The position numbers and the translations under genes are program-made. Positions 1-9,013 of a DNA stretch of 64,000 nt are shown in pieces (position 1 is the first letter of the stretch; each line of letters opens with the position of its first letter). Source of the stretch: Alphaproteobacteria bacterium. GTDB lineage: Bacteria > Pseudomonadota > Alphaproteobacteria > Reyranellales > Reyranellaceae. The stretch is from NCBI GenBank assembly GCA_016870115.1, contig VGCH01000003.1, positions 104,364-168,363 of the forward strand. The letters run 5' to 3'. Under the pieces are notes generated by a model. That model was not told the origin of the DNA. It was given only the letters and a program-made list of their open reading frames with translations, and made no database searches.

Positions 1-2098
1 AGTCCATCGGCGTCGCGGTCAGCAGCTGGCCGCTGTCGCGATCCCACACTACCTGCTCGCACAGAATCTGCCCGGCGCCCTGCGCCACACCGCCATGGAT
101 CTGCCCCTTGAGACCGATCGGGCTGATCACCGTGCCGACATCGTCGACCACGGCGTATCGATCCAGCCGCACCGTGCCGGTGTCGGGGTCGATCTCGACC
201 TCGCAGATGTGGCAGCCGTTGGGGAAGGTGTCGCTTTGCGGCAGGAACGTCGCATGCTCGTGCAAGCCGCCCTCGAATCCTTTCGGCCACTTGCCCGGCG
301 CAAAGGCCGTCGCCGCGACCTGCTTCAGCGTCACACTGCGATCGGTCCCAGCGACGCGGAAACTCCCGTCCCGGAACTCGAGGTCGGCGCCGTCGGCCTC
401 CAGCATGTGCCCGGCCAGCACGCGTGCCTTGGCGATCACCTTGTCCGCGGCGAACCACAGCGCCGATCCCCCCAGCACGGTCGAGCGCGAGCCGGTACTG
501 CCCATCCCGAAGGCGACCCGATCGGTGTCGCCATCGATGAACTGGACGTCGGCCGGGTCGAGACCCAGCCGCTCGTTCAGGATCTGCTTGTAGAGCGTTT
601 CGTGTCCCTGACCCTGCGCTTTGGTGCCCATGAGCAGCACCGCGGAGCCCGTCGGCGTAAAGCGAATCTCGGCGTACTCCTGCTGGTTCGTGCCGGCCGC
701 CTGTTCGATCGCGTTCACGATGCCGAGCCCGCGCTTCAGGCCGACAGCCTCCGACCGGGCACGGCGAGCGGCGAAGCCCGGCACGTCGGCCAGTGTCAGC
801 GCTTCATCGAGGCACTTTTCGAACTCGCCGCAATCATAGAGCGGCCCGGTGGGGCTGCGATAAGGCAGGTCGGCGGGCGCCAGCATGTTGCGCCGGCGCA
901 GCTCCAGGCGATCGACGCCCAACTCGCGCGCGGCGTCATCGACCAGCCGCTCGATGAGATAGATCGCCTCCGGCCGGCCGGCGCCGCGATAGGGCGCGGT
1001 CGGGTTGGTGTTGGTGAGCACGCCCACCACGCGGAGATACGCCGCCGGGATCCGGTAGACCCCGAGCACCGTGCCGATCTGGGTGAAGGGCGTCAGCAGG
1101 TTGCGGTCGGAACCGATATAGGCGCCGATGTTCGCCGTCATGTCGAGCCGCAGCCCGATGAAGCGATTGTCGGCGTCGAGTGCGAGCGCGACCTCGCCGA
1201 TATTGTCGCGTCCGTGCTCGTCGGCCATCACCGCTTCGCTACGATCGCACGCCCATCGGACCGGCCGACCGATCCGGCGCGCCGCCCACAGCACCAGCCG
1301 ATGCTCGACATACTGCCAACCCTTGCTGCCGAACGCCCCGCCGATGTCGCCGGAGATCACGCGAATCGACCCCTCGGGGACGCGGAACACGTTCTGGGCC
1401 AGCATGTTGCGAACACGGTGCGGGTACTGGACATCGATGTGCAGCGTATAGCGATCCTCGCCGGGATCGTAGGCACCGAGTGCGCCGCGGGTTTCCATGT
1501 ACTGTGCATGCACGCGGCTGATCGGATAGCGCCGCTTCACCACGCGAGCGGCGCGGGCGAACGCGGCGTCGGCAGCGGCGCGGTCGCCGCGCTCGATGAA
1601 GTTCGAGATGTTGTCGGGACATTCATCCCACACCGCAGCGGTACTCGCTTGCCCCACATCGGCGGTCCAGGTCACCGATCGCAGCGGTTCGTACTCGACT
1701 GCGACCAGCTCGGCGGCATCGCGGGCCTGATCGAGCGTCGTGGCGACAACCATCGCCACCGGATCGCCGACATAGCGCACCCGATCGACGCAGAGCGCCG
1801 GCCGGCCCGGCGCGAACATCGGCTTCCCATCCGGCCGCTTGCGCGGCATCGCGGCCTTGGGGGAGCCGAGCTTGTCGGCGGTATAGTCCGCGCCGGTGAG
1901 CACGGCGAGGACGCCGGGCGCCGCGGACGCGGCCCCGATATCGACAGCACGGATCAGCGCGTGTGCGTGCGGAGACCGAACGAACACCGCGTACGTTTCG
2001 CCGTGCAAGCGGACATCCGCCAGGAACCGGCCCTCTCCACGCAGCAGCCGGCGATCCTCGAAACGCGTCACCGGTTGGCCGATTCCGTACTTGCCCAT
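1..2098 (-). CDS. Xanthine dehydrogenase/CoxL-family molybdopterin-binding large subunit (3' end cut by window edge)
   Basis: This is a large subunit of a molybdenum hydroxylase (xanthine dehydrogenase / aldehyde oxidase / CO dehydrogenase superfamily), the chain that holds the Mo-molybdopterin cofactor and oxidises an aromatic, aldehyde or similar substrate. About 699 residues are visible; the stop lies left of the window, so perhaps 70-90 residues are missing. The N-terminus MGKYGIGQPVTRFEDRRLL is typical. The motif PYRGAGR near residue 368 matches the form-II (AYRGAGR) group and not the AYxCSFR loop of true aerobic CO dehydrogenase, so CO oxidation is unlikely. The ATG at 2098 was chosen; a GTG lies four codons upstream. 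The FAD and 2Fe-2S subunits are not seen and may lie to the left. It is divergent from the alcohol dehydrogenase at 2209. The substrate cannot be told. Confidence 0.88.
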   Translation of the reverse strand, partial: MGKYGIGQPVTRFEDRRLLRGEGRFLADVRLHGETYAVFVRSPHAHALIRAVDIGAASAAPGVLAVLTGADYTADKLGSPKAAMPRKRPDGKPMFAPGRPALCVDRVRYVGDPVAMVVATTLDQARDAAELVAVEYEPLRSVTWTADVGQASTAAVWDECPDNISNFIERGDRAAADAAFARAARVVKRRYPISRVHAQYMETRGALGAYDPGEDRYTLHIDVQYPHRVRNMLAQNVFRVPEGSIRVISGDIGGAFGSKGWQYVEHRLVLWAARRIGRPVRWACDRSEAVMADEHGRDNIGEVALALDADNRFIGLRLDMTANIGAYIGSDRNLLTPFTQIGTVLGVYRIPAAYLRVVGVLTNTNPTAPYRGAGRPEAIYLIERLVDDAARELGVDRLELRRRNMLAPADLPYRSPTGPLYDCGEFEKCLDEALTLADVPGFAARRARSEAVGLKRGLGIVNAIEQAAGTNQQEYAEIRFTPTGSAVLLMGTKAQGQGHETLYKQILNERLGLDPADVQFIDGDTDRVAFGMGSTGSRSTVLGGSALWFAADKVIAKARVLAGHMLEADGADLEFRDGSFRVAGTDRSVTLKQVAATAFAPGKWPKGFEGGLHEHATFLPQSDTFPNGCHICEVEIDPDTGTVRLDRYAVVDDVGTVISPIGLKGQIHGGVAQGAGQILCEQVVWDRDSGQLLTATPMD

Positions 2099-2208
2099 CG
2101 TCTGCCGCACTCCCCGATTGGGCGCCGACGCTACCGCCGCGCCGGCGTGCTGTCATGTAGCGCGCGGGCTCGTGTTAGAATGGCCGCCGCGAATCGGAGG
2201 AGCGTTCC

Positions 2209-3261
2209 ATGAAGAGCTACAAGGTCGTCGAGTTCGGCAAGCCGCTGCAACGGATCGAGGAGCCGACGCCAACGCCCACGGGCGGCGAGGTTCTGGTGCG
2301 CGTCACCGCTGCCGGCGTCTGCCACAGCGATGTCCATCTGTGGGAGGGCTACTTCGACATGGGGGGTGGCAACAAGGTCTCCACCCAAAAGACGATGAAC
2401 CCGCCACGCACCATGGGGCACGAAATCGTCGGCGTGGTCGCCGCCGTCGGCCCCGACGCGCGCGGTGCCAAGGTCGGCCAGAAAGCCGTGGTCTATCCCT
2501 GGATCGGTTGCGGCAAGTGCTGGCACTGCAAGGGCGGCATCGAGCATCTTTGCCCGACACCACGCGCGCTCGGGGTCAACAACGATGGCGGCTACGCCGA
2601 TCACGTTCTGGTGCCGGACGCCAAATACCTCTACGCCTACGGGGAACTCCCCGATTCTCTGGCTTGCCTCTATGCCTGCTCGGGCATCACGGCTTTCGGT
2701 GCCGTCAAGAAGGCCGTCGGTCAGGATGGCGGCAAGCCGATCCTGGTGATCGGCGCTGGCGGCGTCGGCCTGATGGGCGTGAAGTTTGCCAAGGCCGTGC
2801 TGGGGCGCGAGCCGATCGTGGCCGACATCGATCCCGCCAAGCGCAAACTGGCACTGGAGAACGGCGCGTGCGCTGCGTTCGATCCGCGCGAACCGGACGC
2901 GCGCAAGAAGGTGCAGGAGCTGACGGGCGGCACGGGCGTCGGTGCGGCCATCGACTTCGTCGGCGCGGAAAGCAGCGCACAGTTCGGCATCAAGGCGCTG
3001 GGGCGCGGCGGCCGGCTGATCATCGTCGGGCTGTTCGGCGGCACGTTCACGCTGCCGCTGCCGATGTTCGCCTTCACCGGTTGCCAGATCGTCGGCTCGG
3101 TCACGGGCAGCCCCGCCGAGATGAAGGAAATGATGGACCTCGTCGTCGCCGGCAAGGTGACGCCTGTGCCGATCCTGGAGCGCAAGCTCGACGACGCCGA
3201 TGCGGCGCTCCAGGACCTGCGCAAGGGCCTGATCATGGGACGCGCCGTCCTGGTGCCATGA
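2209..3261 (+). CDS. Zinc-dependent alcohol dehydrogenase (MDR superfamily)
   Basis: A 350-residue medium-chain dehydrogenase/reductase, expected to oxidise an alcohol to an aldehyde or ketone with NAD(P)+ in the cytoplasm. Catalytic zinc ligands are visible: Cys38 in GVCHSD and His71-Glu72 in TMGHE. Cys101, Cys104, Cys107 and Cys115 form the structural zinc lobe. The Rossmann glycine motif GAGGVG spans about residues 182-187. A strong ribosome-binding site (GGAGGAGC) precedes the ATG. The stop overlaps the next start (ATGA), so it is translationally coupled to the methyltransferase at 3258. Substrate is not deducible; neighbouring acyl-CoA genes do not form an obvious pathway with it. Confidence 0.9.
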   Translation: MKSYKVVEFGKPLQRIEEPTPTPTGGEVLVRVTAAGVCHSDVHLWEGYFDMGGGNKVSTQKTMNPPRTMGHEIVGVVAAVGPDARGAKVGQKAVVYPWIGCGKCWHCKGGIEHLCPTPRALGVNNDGGYADHVLVPDAKYLYAYGELPDSLACLYACSGITAFGAVKKAVGQDGGKPILVIGAGGVGLMGVKFAKAVLGREPIVADIDPAKRKLALENGACAAFDPREPDARKKVQELTGGTGVGAAIDFVGAESSAQFGIKALGRGGRLIIVGLFGGTFTLPLPMFAFTGCQIVGSVTGSPAEMKEMMDLVVAGKVTPVPILERKLDDADAALQDLRKGLIMGRAVLVP

Positions 3262-4244
3262 CTCCCGCCGCGCGGGCGCTGGAGCTCGCGCTCTCGACGC
3301 TGTCGGCCGGTGCCGCGCGGGCGTTCTTTCTGCGCGCCGAAGCGCTTGGCTCGGCCTGGCAGACGCGCATCGATGCGGAACAGTCGAACAAGACCGCGCA
3401 CGATCGGCTGGCCGCGGCCGGCTGGACGGTGACACCGCACCTGTCGGCCGAGGCGCGCCGGCCGCTTGGACTGGTCCTGCTCACACGCCACAAGGAGGAG
3501 AGCTTCGCCAACCTCGCGCGCGCCTGGTCGATGCTGGAGCCCGAGGGCACATTGCTCGCCGCCGGATCGAACGTCGACGGCGCGGCGAGCATCGAGCGCC
3601 ATGCCGAGGCGGCGTTCGGTGTCGTGGAGCGCTGGTCCAAGCACCATTGCCGGGTCTTTCGCCTGCGCCGCACAGACCGCGCCCCGCCCGACTACTGGAC
3701 CGCACTGTCGCGGCCGCATCGTGTGCCCGACGGCGGATGGTGGAGCGATCCCGCCCTCTTCTGCTGGGATCGCATCGACGATGGCTCCGCCCTGCTGGCG
3801 CTACATCTGCCGGGCGATCTCAGGGGCCACGTCGCCGACTTCGGCTGTGGCTGGGGCTACCTCGCGCGCGAAATCCTGGCCCGTGCCCCCTCGATCGAGC
3901 GCCTCGATGCCATAGACATTGAGCACCGCGCGGTTGAAGCCGCCCGCCGCAACCTCGATGCCTCGCGGGCTGCTTGCCATTGGCTTGATCTCGCGGTCGA
4001 TCCCGCGCCCGCCCGCTATGACGCCATCCTGTGCAACCCGCCCTTCCACGCCGATCGCGCCGCTGATCCGACGCTCGGCACAAAGATCATCGAGGCCGCC
4101 GCGCGGGCTCTGAAGCCCGGCGGGCGGCTGTTGCTGGTCGCCAATCGCGGGCTGCCCTACGCCCCCGTCCTGCAGCGCGCGTTCACGTCGGTGGAACAGC
4201 TCGCCGACAACAACAAGTTCAGGGTCTGGCGCGCCGTCCGTTGA
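3258..4244 (+). CDS. RsmC-like class I SAM-dependent methyltransferase
   Basis: A 328-residue protein with two methyltransferase-like halves, as in RsmC/RlmG rRNA guanine-N2 methyltransferases: a degenerate N-terminal half (about 1-140) and a catalytic C-terminal half. SAM motif I (VADFGCGWGY) lies at about 191-201 and the substrate-amine motif NPPF at about 260-263, which indicates N-methylation of a base. RsmC modifies G1207 of 16S rRNA in enterobacteria; whether this protein has the same target is inference. Its ATG overlaps the dehydrogenase stop, and its own stop is one base from the stop of the convergent tlyA-like gene. Confidence 0.8.
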   Translation: MTPAARALELALSTLSAGAARAFFLRAEALGSAWQTRIDAEQSNKTAHDRLAAAGWTVTPHLSAEARRPLGLVLLTRHKEESFANLARAWSMLEPEGTLLAAGSNVDGAASIERHAEAAFGVVERWSKHHCRVFRLRRTDRAPPDYWTALSRPHRVPDGGWWSDPALFCWDRIDDGSALLALHLPGDLRGHVADFGCGWGYLAREILARAPSIERLDAIDIEHRAVEAARRNLDASRAACHWLDLAVDPAPARYDAILCNPPFHADRAADPTLGTKIIEAAARALKPGGRLLLVANRGLPYAPVLQRAFTSVEQLADNNKFRVWRAVR

Positions 4245-4245
4245 G

Positions 4246-4989
4246 TCAGCCGGCCCCGTGTCTGGCGGCAAGCAGGAACTCGCGGTTCCCCTCGGCACCT
4301 TCGATCGGACTCTGCATCGTGCCCAGAACGCGCCAGCAGGGTCGGGCGCCGACCCAATCGCTCACCGCGGCGACGGTGCGCTCGTGGATGTGCGGATCGC
4401 GAACGATGCCCCCGTCGCCAACCTCGTGTCGCGCCGCCTCGAACTGCGGCTTCACCAGCACCACCAGCCACGCGCCGGGCGCGGCGAAAGTCAGCGCCGC
4501 GGGCAGGACCTCGCGCAGCGGTGCGAATGACACATCGCAGACGATGGCGGCGACCGGTTCAGGAATCTGAGCGGTCGTCGCGGCGCGGATACTGACCCGC
4601 TCGAGGGACACCACGCGCGGATCCCCACGCAGCTTCCAGGCGAGCTGATTGCTGCCGGAGTCCACCGCGTAGACCCGCGTCGCGCCGCGTTGCAGGAGAC
4701 AATCGGTGAACCCGCCGGTGGACGCCCCGACATCGAGCGCGACCACGCCGACGCAATCCAACACGAACGCGTCGAGCGCCGCCGCGAGCTTCACACCGCC
4801 CCGCGAGACGAAGGGATGCTCGGGCCGGCGGACGTCGATCGCGAGATCGTCCCGCACCGTCTCCCCCGGCTTTTCGAGGCGCCGGCTGCCCGACAGCACG
4901 AGCCCCGCCATCACCAGTCGCGCGGCCGCATCACGATCGGGCGCCAAACCGCGCGCCACCAGGAGATCGTCGAGCCGTCTGCGTGCCAT
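4246..4989 (-). CDS. tlyA: TlyA-family rRNA 2'-O-methyltransferase / hemolysin-like
   Basis: A 247-residue protein with an N-terminal S4 RNA-binding domain (about 1-60) and an FtsJ-like methyltransferase domain with motif I LDVGASTGGFTDCLL near residues 80-95. Family members 2'-O-methylate cytidines of 16S and 23S rRNA; older annotations call them hemolysin A. The start MARRRLDDLL at 4989 was preferred over an upstream in-frame Met because the S4 domain begins directly after it. In many alphaproteobacteria tlyA follows dxs; here an SDR gene on the opposite strand lies between them. The start faces the SDR start only about 32 bases away. Confidence 0.9.
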   Translation of the reverse strand: MARRRLDDLLVARGLAPDRDAAARLVMAGLVLSGSRRLEKPGETVRDDLAIDVRRPEHPFVSRGGVKLAAALDAFVLDCVGVVALDVGASTGGFTDCLLQRGATRVYAVDSGSNQLAWKLRGDPRVVSLERVSIRAATTAQIPEPVAAIVCDVSFAPLREVLPAALTFAAPGAWLVVLVKPQFEAARHEVGDGGIVRDPHIHERTVAAVSDWVGARPCWRVLGTMQSPIEGAEGNREFLLAARHGAG

Positions 4990-5021
4990 TCCGGCTGTCC
5001 CTCCTCGCGCCGGCTGATAGC

Positions 5022-5774
5022 ATGCAGCCCATGGCGACAAAACTCCTGCGCGGCGATCGGGCTCTGGTCACAGGGGCCGCCAACGGCATCGGTCGCGCCA
5101 TCGCGCGCGCGTTGGCCGCCGAGGGGGCCACTGTCCTGGGCAGCGACATCACCCGCCCGGGCGGCTGGGCCGCGCGCGATTTCATTCAGGCCGATCTCGC
5201 TCAGCGCGACGGGTGGAAGGCACTTCTCGCCGATGCAGAGGCACGGCTCGGACGCATCTCGTTGTTCGTGCATTGCGCGAGCCCGCGGCGACTGGAGCGC
5301 CATTCACCGCTGGCTCTCGATGAGGCGACGTGGGACCAGATGATGGATGTGAATCTTCGCTCCGGCTTCTTTCTCGGTCGCGAGATCGGCCGCCTCATGC
5401 GCAAGAAGAAGATCGCGGGTCGCCTCTTGTTCGTGACCTCTCTCCACCGCAGCATTCCCCGCAACCTGCCGCACTACAGCGCCGCCAAAGCCGGCCTCAC
5501 GATGGTGACCAAGGAACTGGCCCGCGCCTTCGCGGCCGACGGCATTCGCGTCAATGCGATCGCGCCGGGAGCAGTGCCGGGCGGCGGCTTCGTCGCCGAC
5601 GATCTCGCGGGACTCGTCCGCCAGATTCCGATGGGCCGCCCCGGCACGCCGGACGACATCGCACAGATGGCGGTGGCGGTCCTGTCGCAGCGGTTCGGGC
5701 GCTATGTCACCGGCACCACCATCGACGTCGATGGCGGGCTTGGCCTCTTGAGCTGGATACCGCCCCGTGCGTGA
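5022..5774 (+). CDS. SDR-family NAD(P)-dependent oxidoreductase
   Basis: A 250-residue short-chain dehydrogenase/reductase. The cofactor motif TGAANGIG is at about 17-24 and the catalytic YSAAK signature (Tyr-x-x-x-Lys) follows a serine in VTSLH. The C-terminus has the classical DVDGGLGL ending. An alternative ATG three codons downstream (5031, MATKLLRG) is equally plausible; no clear ribosome-binding site separates them. The gene is inserted on the plus strand between tlyA and dxs. The substrate is unknown. Confidence 0.87.
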   Translation: MQPMATKLLRGDRALVTGAANGIGRAIARALAAEGATVLGSDITRPGGWAARDFIQADLAQRDGWKALLADAEARLGRISLFVHCASPRRLERHSPLALDEATWDQMMDVNLRSGFFLGREIGRLMRKKKIAGRLLFVTSLHRSIPRNLPHYSAAKAGLTMVTKELARAFAADGIRVNAIAPGAVPGGGFVADDLAGLVRQIPMGRPGTPDDIAQMAVAVLSQRFGRYVTGTTIDVDGGLGLLSWIPPRA

Positions 5775-5874
5775 ACCTGAAGATTCGGGCCCACTCTGGC
5801 GCTGGTCCGCGGCCGCGCTCGGACTCGTCGGGTTTGCGCTCCGGCTGATCCCGGCCGGGTCGAAAAGCCTCTAG
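5767..5874 (+). CDS. Possible 35-residue small hydrophobic protein (uncertain)
   Basis: A GTG-started ORF that overlaps the last codons of the SDR gene and ends with TAG overlapping the dxs stop on the other strand. The translation has an acidic start (REPEDSG), one hydrophobic run that could cross a membrane once ([19 protein letters not shown]) and a basic end. It fills the whole gap between SDR and dxs. I recognise no family and it may be chance. Confidence 0.25.
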   Translation: MREPEDSGPLWRWSAAALGLVGFALRLIPAGSKSL

Positions 5875-7787
5875 CCCCGCGCCCGCCCGGCCTCGACGCC
5901 AAGGGCGGCGAGCGCAGTCGCCACGATCTGCGGCGCGTTGAGACCGGCCCATTCATATTGCCGTTGCGGCGCGGCGTGATCGACCAGTCGATCCGGAAGC
6001 ACCATGGGCCTAACCTTGAGGCCGCGATCAAGCAGGCCTGCTGTGGCCAGGTACTGCAGTACGTGACTCCCGAAACCGCCGACCGAACCTTCCTCGACGG
6101 TGATCAGGACCTCGTGGTCGCGCGCCAGGCGGCGAACCAGATCGGTGTCGAGCGGCTTGGCGAAGCGGGCATCCGCCACGGTCGTGCTGAGACCGTGGGC
6201 CGCCAGATCCTCGGCTGCCTTCAGGCATTCGGCCAACCGCGTGCCAAAGCTCAGCAGGGCGATCTTGCTGCCTTCACGCAGCACCCGCCCCTTGCCGATC
6301 TCCAGCGGCTTGCCGCGCGCGGGGAGTTCGATACCGACGCCCTCGCCGCGCGGATAGCGGAACGCCGATGGCCGATCGTCGATCGCTGCCGCCGTCGCCA
6401 CCATGTGCATCAGCTCAAGCTCGTCGGCCGGCGCCATCACCACGAAATCGGGCAGGCACGCGAGATAGGCGACGTCGTAGCTGCCGGCATGGGTGGCGCC
6501 GTCGGCCCCCACCAGCCCCGCCCTGTCGATGGCGAAGCGGACCGGCAGCTTCTGCAGCGCAACGTCGTGCACGACCTGATCGTAGCCGCGCTGCAGGAAG
6601 GTCGAATAGATCGCGGCAAACGGCTTGAAGCCCTCGCACGCGAGGCCGGCGGCGAAGGTCACACCATGCTGCTCGGCGATGCCGACATCGAAACTGCGCC
6701 GCGGGAAGCGTTCGGCGAACTTGTCCAGTCCCGTACCCGACGGCATGGCAGCGGTAATCGCGACAATGCGCTGATCGACCTCGGCTTCGGCAATCAACGC
6801 CTTGGCGAAGACGGCGGTGTATTGCGGCGCGTTGGCCGGTGCCTTGGCCTGCTTGCCGGTGACGACGTCGAACTTCACGACGCCATGGTACTTGTCGGCA
6901 CTGTTCTCGGCCGGCGCATAGCCTTTGCCCTTGCGGGTCACGACATGGACCAGCACCGGCTTGTCGACGTCACTGTCGCGGGCGTTGCGCAGCACCGGCA
7001 GGAGATGGTCGAGATTGTGACCGTCGACGGGCCCGACATAGTAGAAGCCGAGTTCGTCGAACAGCGTGCCCCCCGCGACCAGACCGCGAGCGAACTCCTC
7101 GGCACGACGCGCCGCCACTTCCAGCGGCTTGGGCAGCGAGCCCGCGACGCTGCGGCCGATGCTGCGCAGCGTGAGATAGGGCCGGCTCGACAGGAGCTGC
7201 GAGAGATGGGCCGACAGCGCGCCGACCGGCGGCGCGATCGACATGTCGTTGTCGTTCAGCACCACCACCAGCCGGCTGCGCAACGCACCGGCGTTGTTCA
7301 TCGCCTCATAGGCCATGCCGGCGCTGAGCGCGCCGTCGCCGATCACCGCCACGACGCGATTGTTCCCGCCGGACAGGTCGCGCGCGACCGCCATGCCGAG
7401 GCCGGCCGAAATCGACGTCGAGGAGTGCGCCGCGCCGAACGGATCGTATTCGCTCTCGGATCGGCGGGTGAAGCCGGAGAGCCCGCCTTCCTGGCGGAGC
7501 GTGCGGATACGACCGCGCCGTCCGGTCACGATCTTGTGCGGATAGGCCTGGTGGCCCACATCCCAGATCAGCCGGTCGCGTGGGGTGTCGAACACGCGGT
7601 GCAGGGCGACCGTCAGCTCCACCACGCCCAGCCCGGCGCCGAGATGACCGCCCGTGACGGACACCGCTGAAATCGTCTCGGCCCTGAGCTCGTCGGCGAG
7701 CTGACGCAGCTGGTCGTCGCGCAGCCGGCGGATGTCGGCCGGACTGTCGATCGTATCGAGCAGCGGCGTGAGGCTGGGGATAGACAT
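5871..7787 (-). CDS. dxs: 1-deoxy-D-xylulose-5-phosphate synthase
   Basis: First enzyme of the MEP isoprenoid pathway: condenses pyruvate and glyceraldehyde-3-phosphate to DXP using thiamine pyrophosphate. The length of 638 residues is normal. Visible signatures are the GGHLGAGLG His loop (His48-region), the TPP/Mg motif GDGALSAG at about 150-157 and the transketolase DRAG segment ([16 protein letters not shown]) in the second half. It is the third gene of a minus-strand run xseB-ispA-dxs, 27 bases after ispA, the standard alphaproteobacterial arrangement that links DXP supply to farnesyl-diphosphate synthesis. Confidence 0.98.
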   Translation of the reverse strand: MSIPSLTPLLDTIDSPADIRRLRDDQLRQLADELRAETISAVSVTGGHLGAGLGVVELTVALHRVFDTPRDRLIWDVGHQAYPHKIVTGRRGRIRTLRQEGGLSGFTRRSESEYDPFGAAHSSTSISAGLGMAVARDLSGGNNRVVAVIGDGALSAGMAYEAMNNAGALRSRLVVVLNDNDMSIAPPVGALSAHLSQLLSSRPYLTLRSIGRSVAGSLPKPLEVAARRAEEFARGLVAGGTLFDELGFYYVGPVDGHNLDHLLPVLRNARDSDVDKPVLVHVVTRKGKGYAPAENSADKYHGVVKFDVVTGKQAKAPANAPQYTAVFAKALIAEAEVDQRIVAITAAMPSGTGLDKFAERFPRRSFDVGIAEQHGVTFAAGLACEGFKPFAAIYSTFLQRGYDQVVHDVALQKLPVRFAIDRAGLVGADGATHAGSYDVAYLACLPDFVVMAPADELELMHMVATAAAIDDRPSAFRYPRGEGVGIELPARGKPLEIGKGRVLREGSKIALLSFGTRLAECLKAAEDLAAHGLSTTVADARFAKPLDTDLVRRLARDHEVLITVEEGSVGGFGSHVLQYLATAGLLDRGLKVRPMVLPDRLVDHAAPQRQYEWAGLNAPQIVATALAALGVEAGRARG

Positions 7788-7814
7788 GACGCGACGATAC
7801 TCCGGGCGGCCAGC

Positions 7815-8723
7815 TCAGCTGCGCCGATCGACGACGAACCGCGCGGCCTGCCTTAACAGGTCGGCGGCCGGACCGAACGGTTCAAGATGCGCGGCGGCCT
7901 GTCGCGCCAGCAGCGCGGCCTGCGCCCGGGCCCGTTCGGGGCCCAGGGTCGAGACGAAAGTCGCCTTGCCGGCGGCGGCATCCTTGGCGGTCGCCTTGCC
8001 GACCTCCTCCGACGTGCCCTCGACGTCGAGAAGATCGTCGGCGATCTGGAAGGCAAGGCCGAGATCGTGGGCATAGTTGCCGAGCGCGGCGCGCAGCGGC
8101 TCGCTCGCCTTGCCGAGAAGCGCGCCGGCCCCGCAGGAGAACGAGATGAGCGCGCCAGTCTTCAGCCGTTGCAGCCGGGTGATCGCGCCGATCGCCATTT
8201 CGGCGGCGCGATGCTCCGCCAGCAGATCAAGCATCTGGCCGCCCACCATGCCGCCGGCACCGACGGCCCGCGCGAGCTCGCTGACCAGCGCGACGCGAAC
8301 CGCCGGATCGCCGTGCGTATCCTCATGCGCCAGGACCTCGAAGGCGAGCGCCTGCAACGCATCGCCCGCCAGGATCGCCGTGGCCTCGTCGAACTGGCGA
8401 TGGCAGGTCGGTTTGCCCCGGCGCAGATCGTCGTCATCCATTGACGGCAGATCGTCGTGGATCAGGGAATAGGCATGCAGGAACTCGACGGCGGCGGCAG
8501 TGCGCAGGGCCGAGGTGGCGGAAACGCGAAACAGCGTGGCGCCCCCCATCACGAAGAACGCACGCAGCCGCTTGCCGCCGCCCAGCGCGGAGTAGCGCAT
8601 CGCCTCGAACAGGCGCGACTCGCCGGTCTCGCCGCGCGGCAGCAGACGATCCATCATGCGCTCGACCGACTCGGCAGCGAAGCGCAGCGCGCCCGGGAAC
8701 TCGATCTGTGACGAGAGCGGCAT
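7815..8723 (-). CDS. ispA: Farnesyl/geranyl diphosphate synthase (polyprenyl synthetase family)
   Basis: A 302-residue trans-isoprenyl diphosphate synthase that condenses IPP with DMAPP/GPP. The first aspartate-rich motif is HDDLPSMDDDD (about 89-99) and the second is FQIADDLLDVEG (about 225-237); the GGGKRLR substrate loop is at 48-54. Position between xseB and dxs supports ispA. Product length (GPP, FPP or GGPP) cannot be proven from sequence alone, but FPP is the usual product at this locus. Confidence 0.95.
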   Translation of the reverse strand: MPLSSQIEFPGALRFAAESVERMMDRLLPRGETGESRLFEAMRYSALGGGKRLRAFFVMGGATLFRVSATSALRTAAAVEFLHAYSLIHDDLPSMDDDDLRRGKPTCHRQFDEATAILAGDALQALAFEVLAHEDTHGDPAVRVALVSELARAVGAGGMVGGQMLDLLAEHRAAEMAIGAITRLQRLKTGALISFSCGAGALLGKASEPLRAALGNYAHDLGLAFQIADDLLDVEGTSEEVGKATAKDAAAGKATFVSTLGPERARAQAALLARQAAAHLEPFGPAADLLRQAARFVVDRRS

Positions 8724-8733
8724 GGCGTGCCGC

Positions 8734-8988
8734 TCAGCCCGGTGCGACGGGCTCGGTGCCGGGCGCGCCGTCGGCGGCGAACACGATCTTCTCGACCTTC
8801 ATGCGCGCCTCCGCGAGTCGTGCCTCGCAGTGGCGCTTCAGCGCGGCGCCACGCTCGTAGGCCGAAATCGCCTCGTCGAGCTTGATCTGCCCGCGCTCGA
8901 GCTGCTGCACGATCGTCTCCAGCTCCTTCAGCGCATCCTCAAAGGAGAGCTGGGCGATGTCTTTCGGGACGGCGGGTTCCTTGGCCAC
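8734..8988 (-). CDS. xseB: Exodeoxyribonuclease VII small subunit
   Basis: An 84-residue protein with the family signature LSFEDALKELETIVQQLERG followed by a coiled-coil region (LDEAISAYERGAALKRHCEARL). XseB packs around XseA to form exonuclease VII, which degrades single-stranded DNA from both ends. It stands ten bases upstream of ispA, as usual. The large subunit XseA is not in this window. Confidence 0.96.
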   Translation of the reverse strand: MAKEPAVPKDIAQLSFEDALKELETIVQQLERGQIKLDEAISAYERGAALKRHCEARLAEARMKVEKIVFAADGAPGTEPVAPG

Positions 8989-9013
8989 GCGGGTTCCTTT
9001 CCGGTGCTGCGGT

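Noticed and set aside
1-2098. True aerobic CO dehydrogenase CoxL
   Set aside because: The active-site loop is PYRGAGR (form II-like) and not the AYxCSFR loop of characterised CO-oxidising enzymes.
95-2212. Long plus-strand open frame opposite the CoxL-type gene
   Set aside because: Antisense shadow in high-GC DNA: arginine-, alanine- and histidine-rich with no family resemblance.
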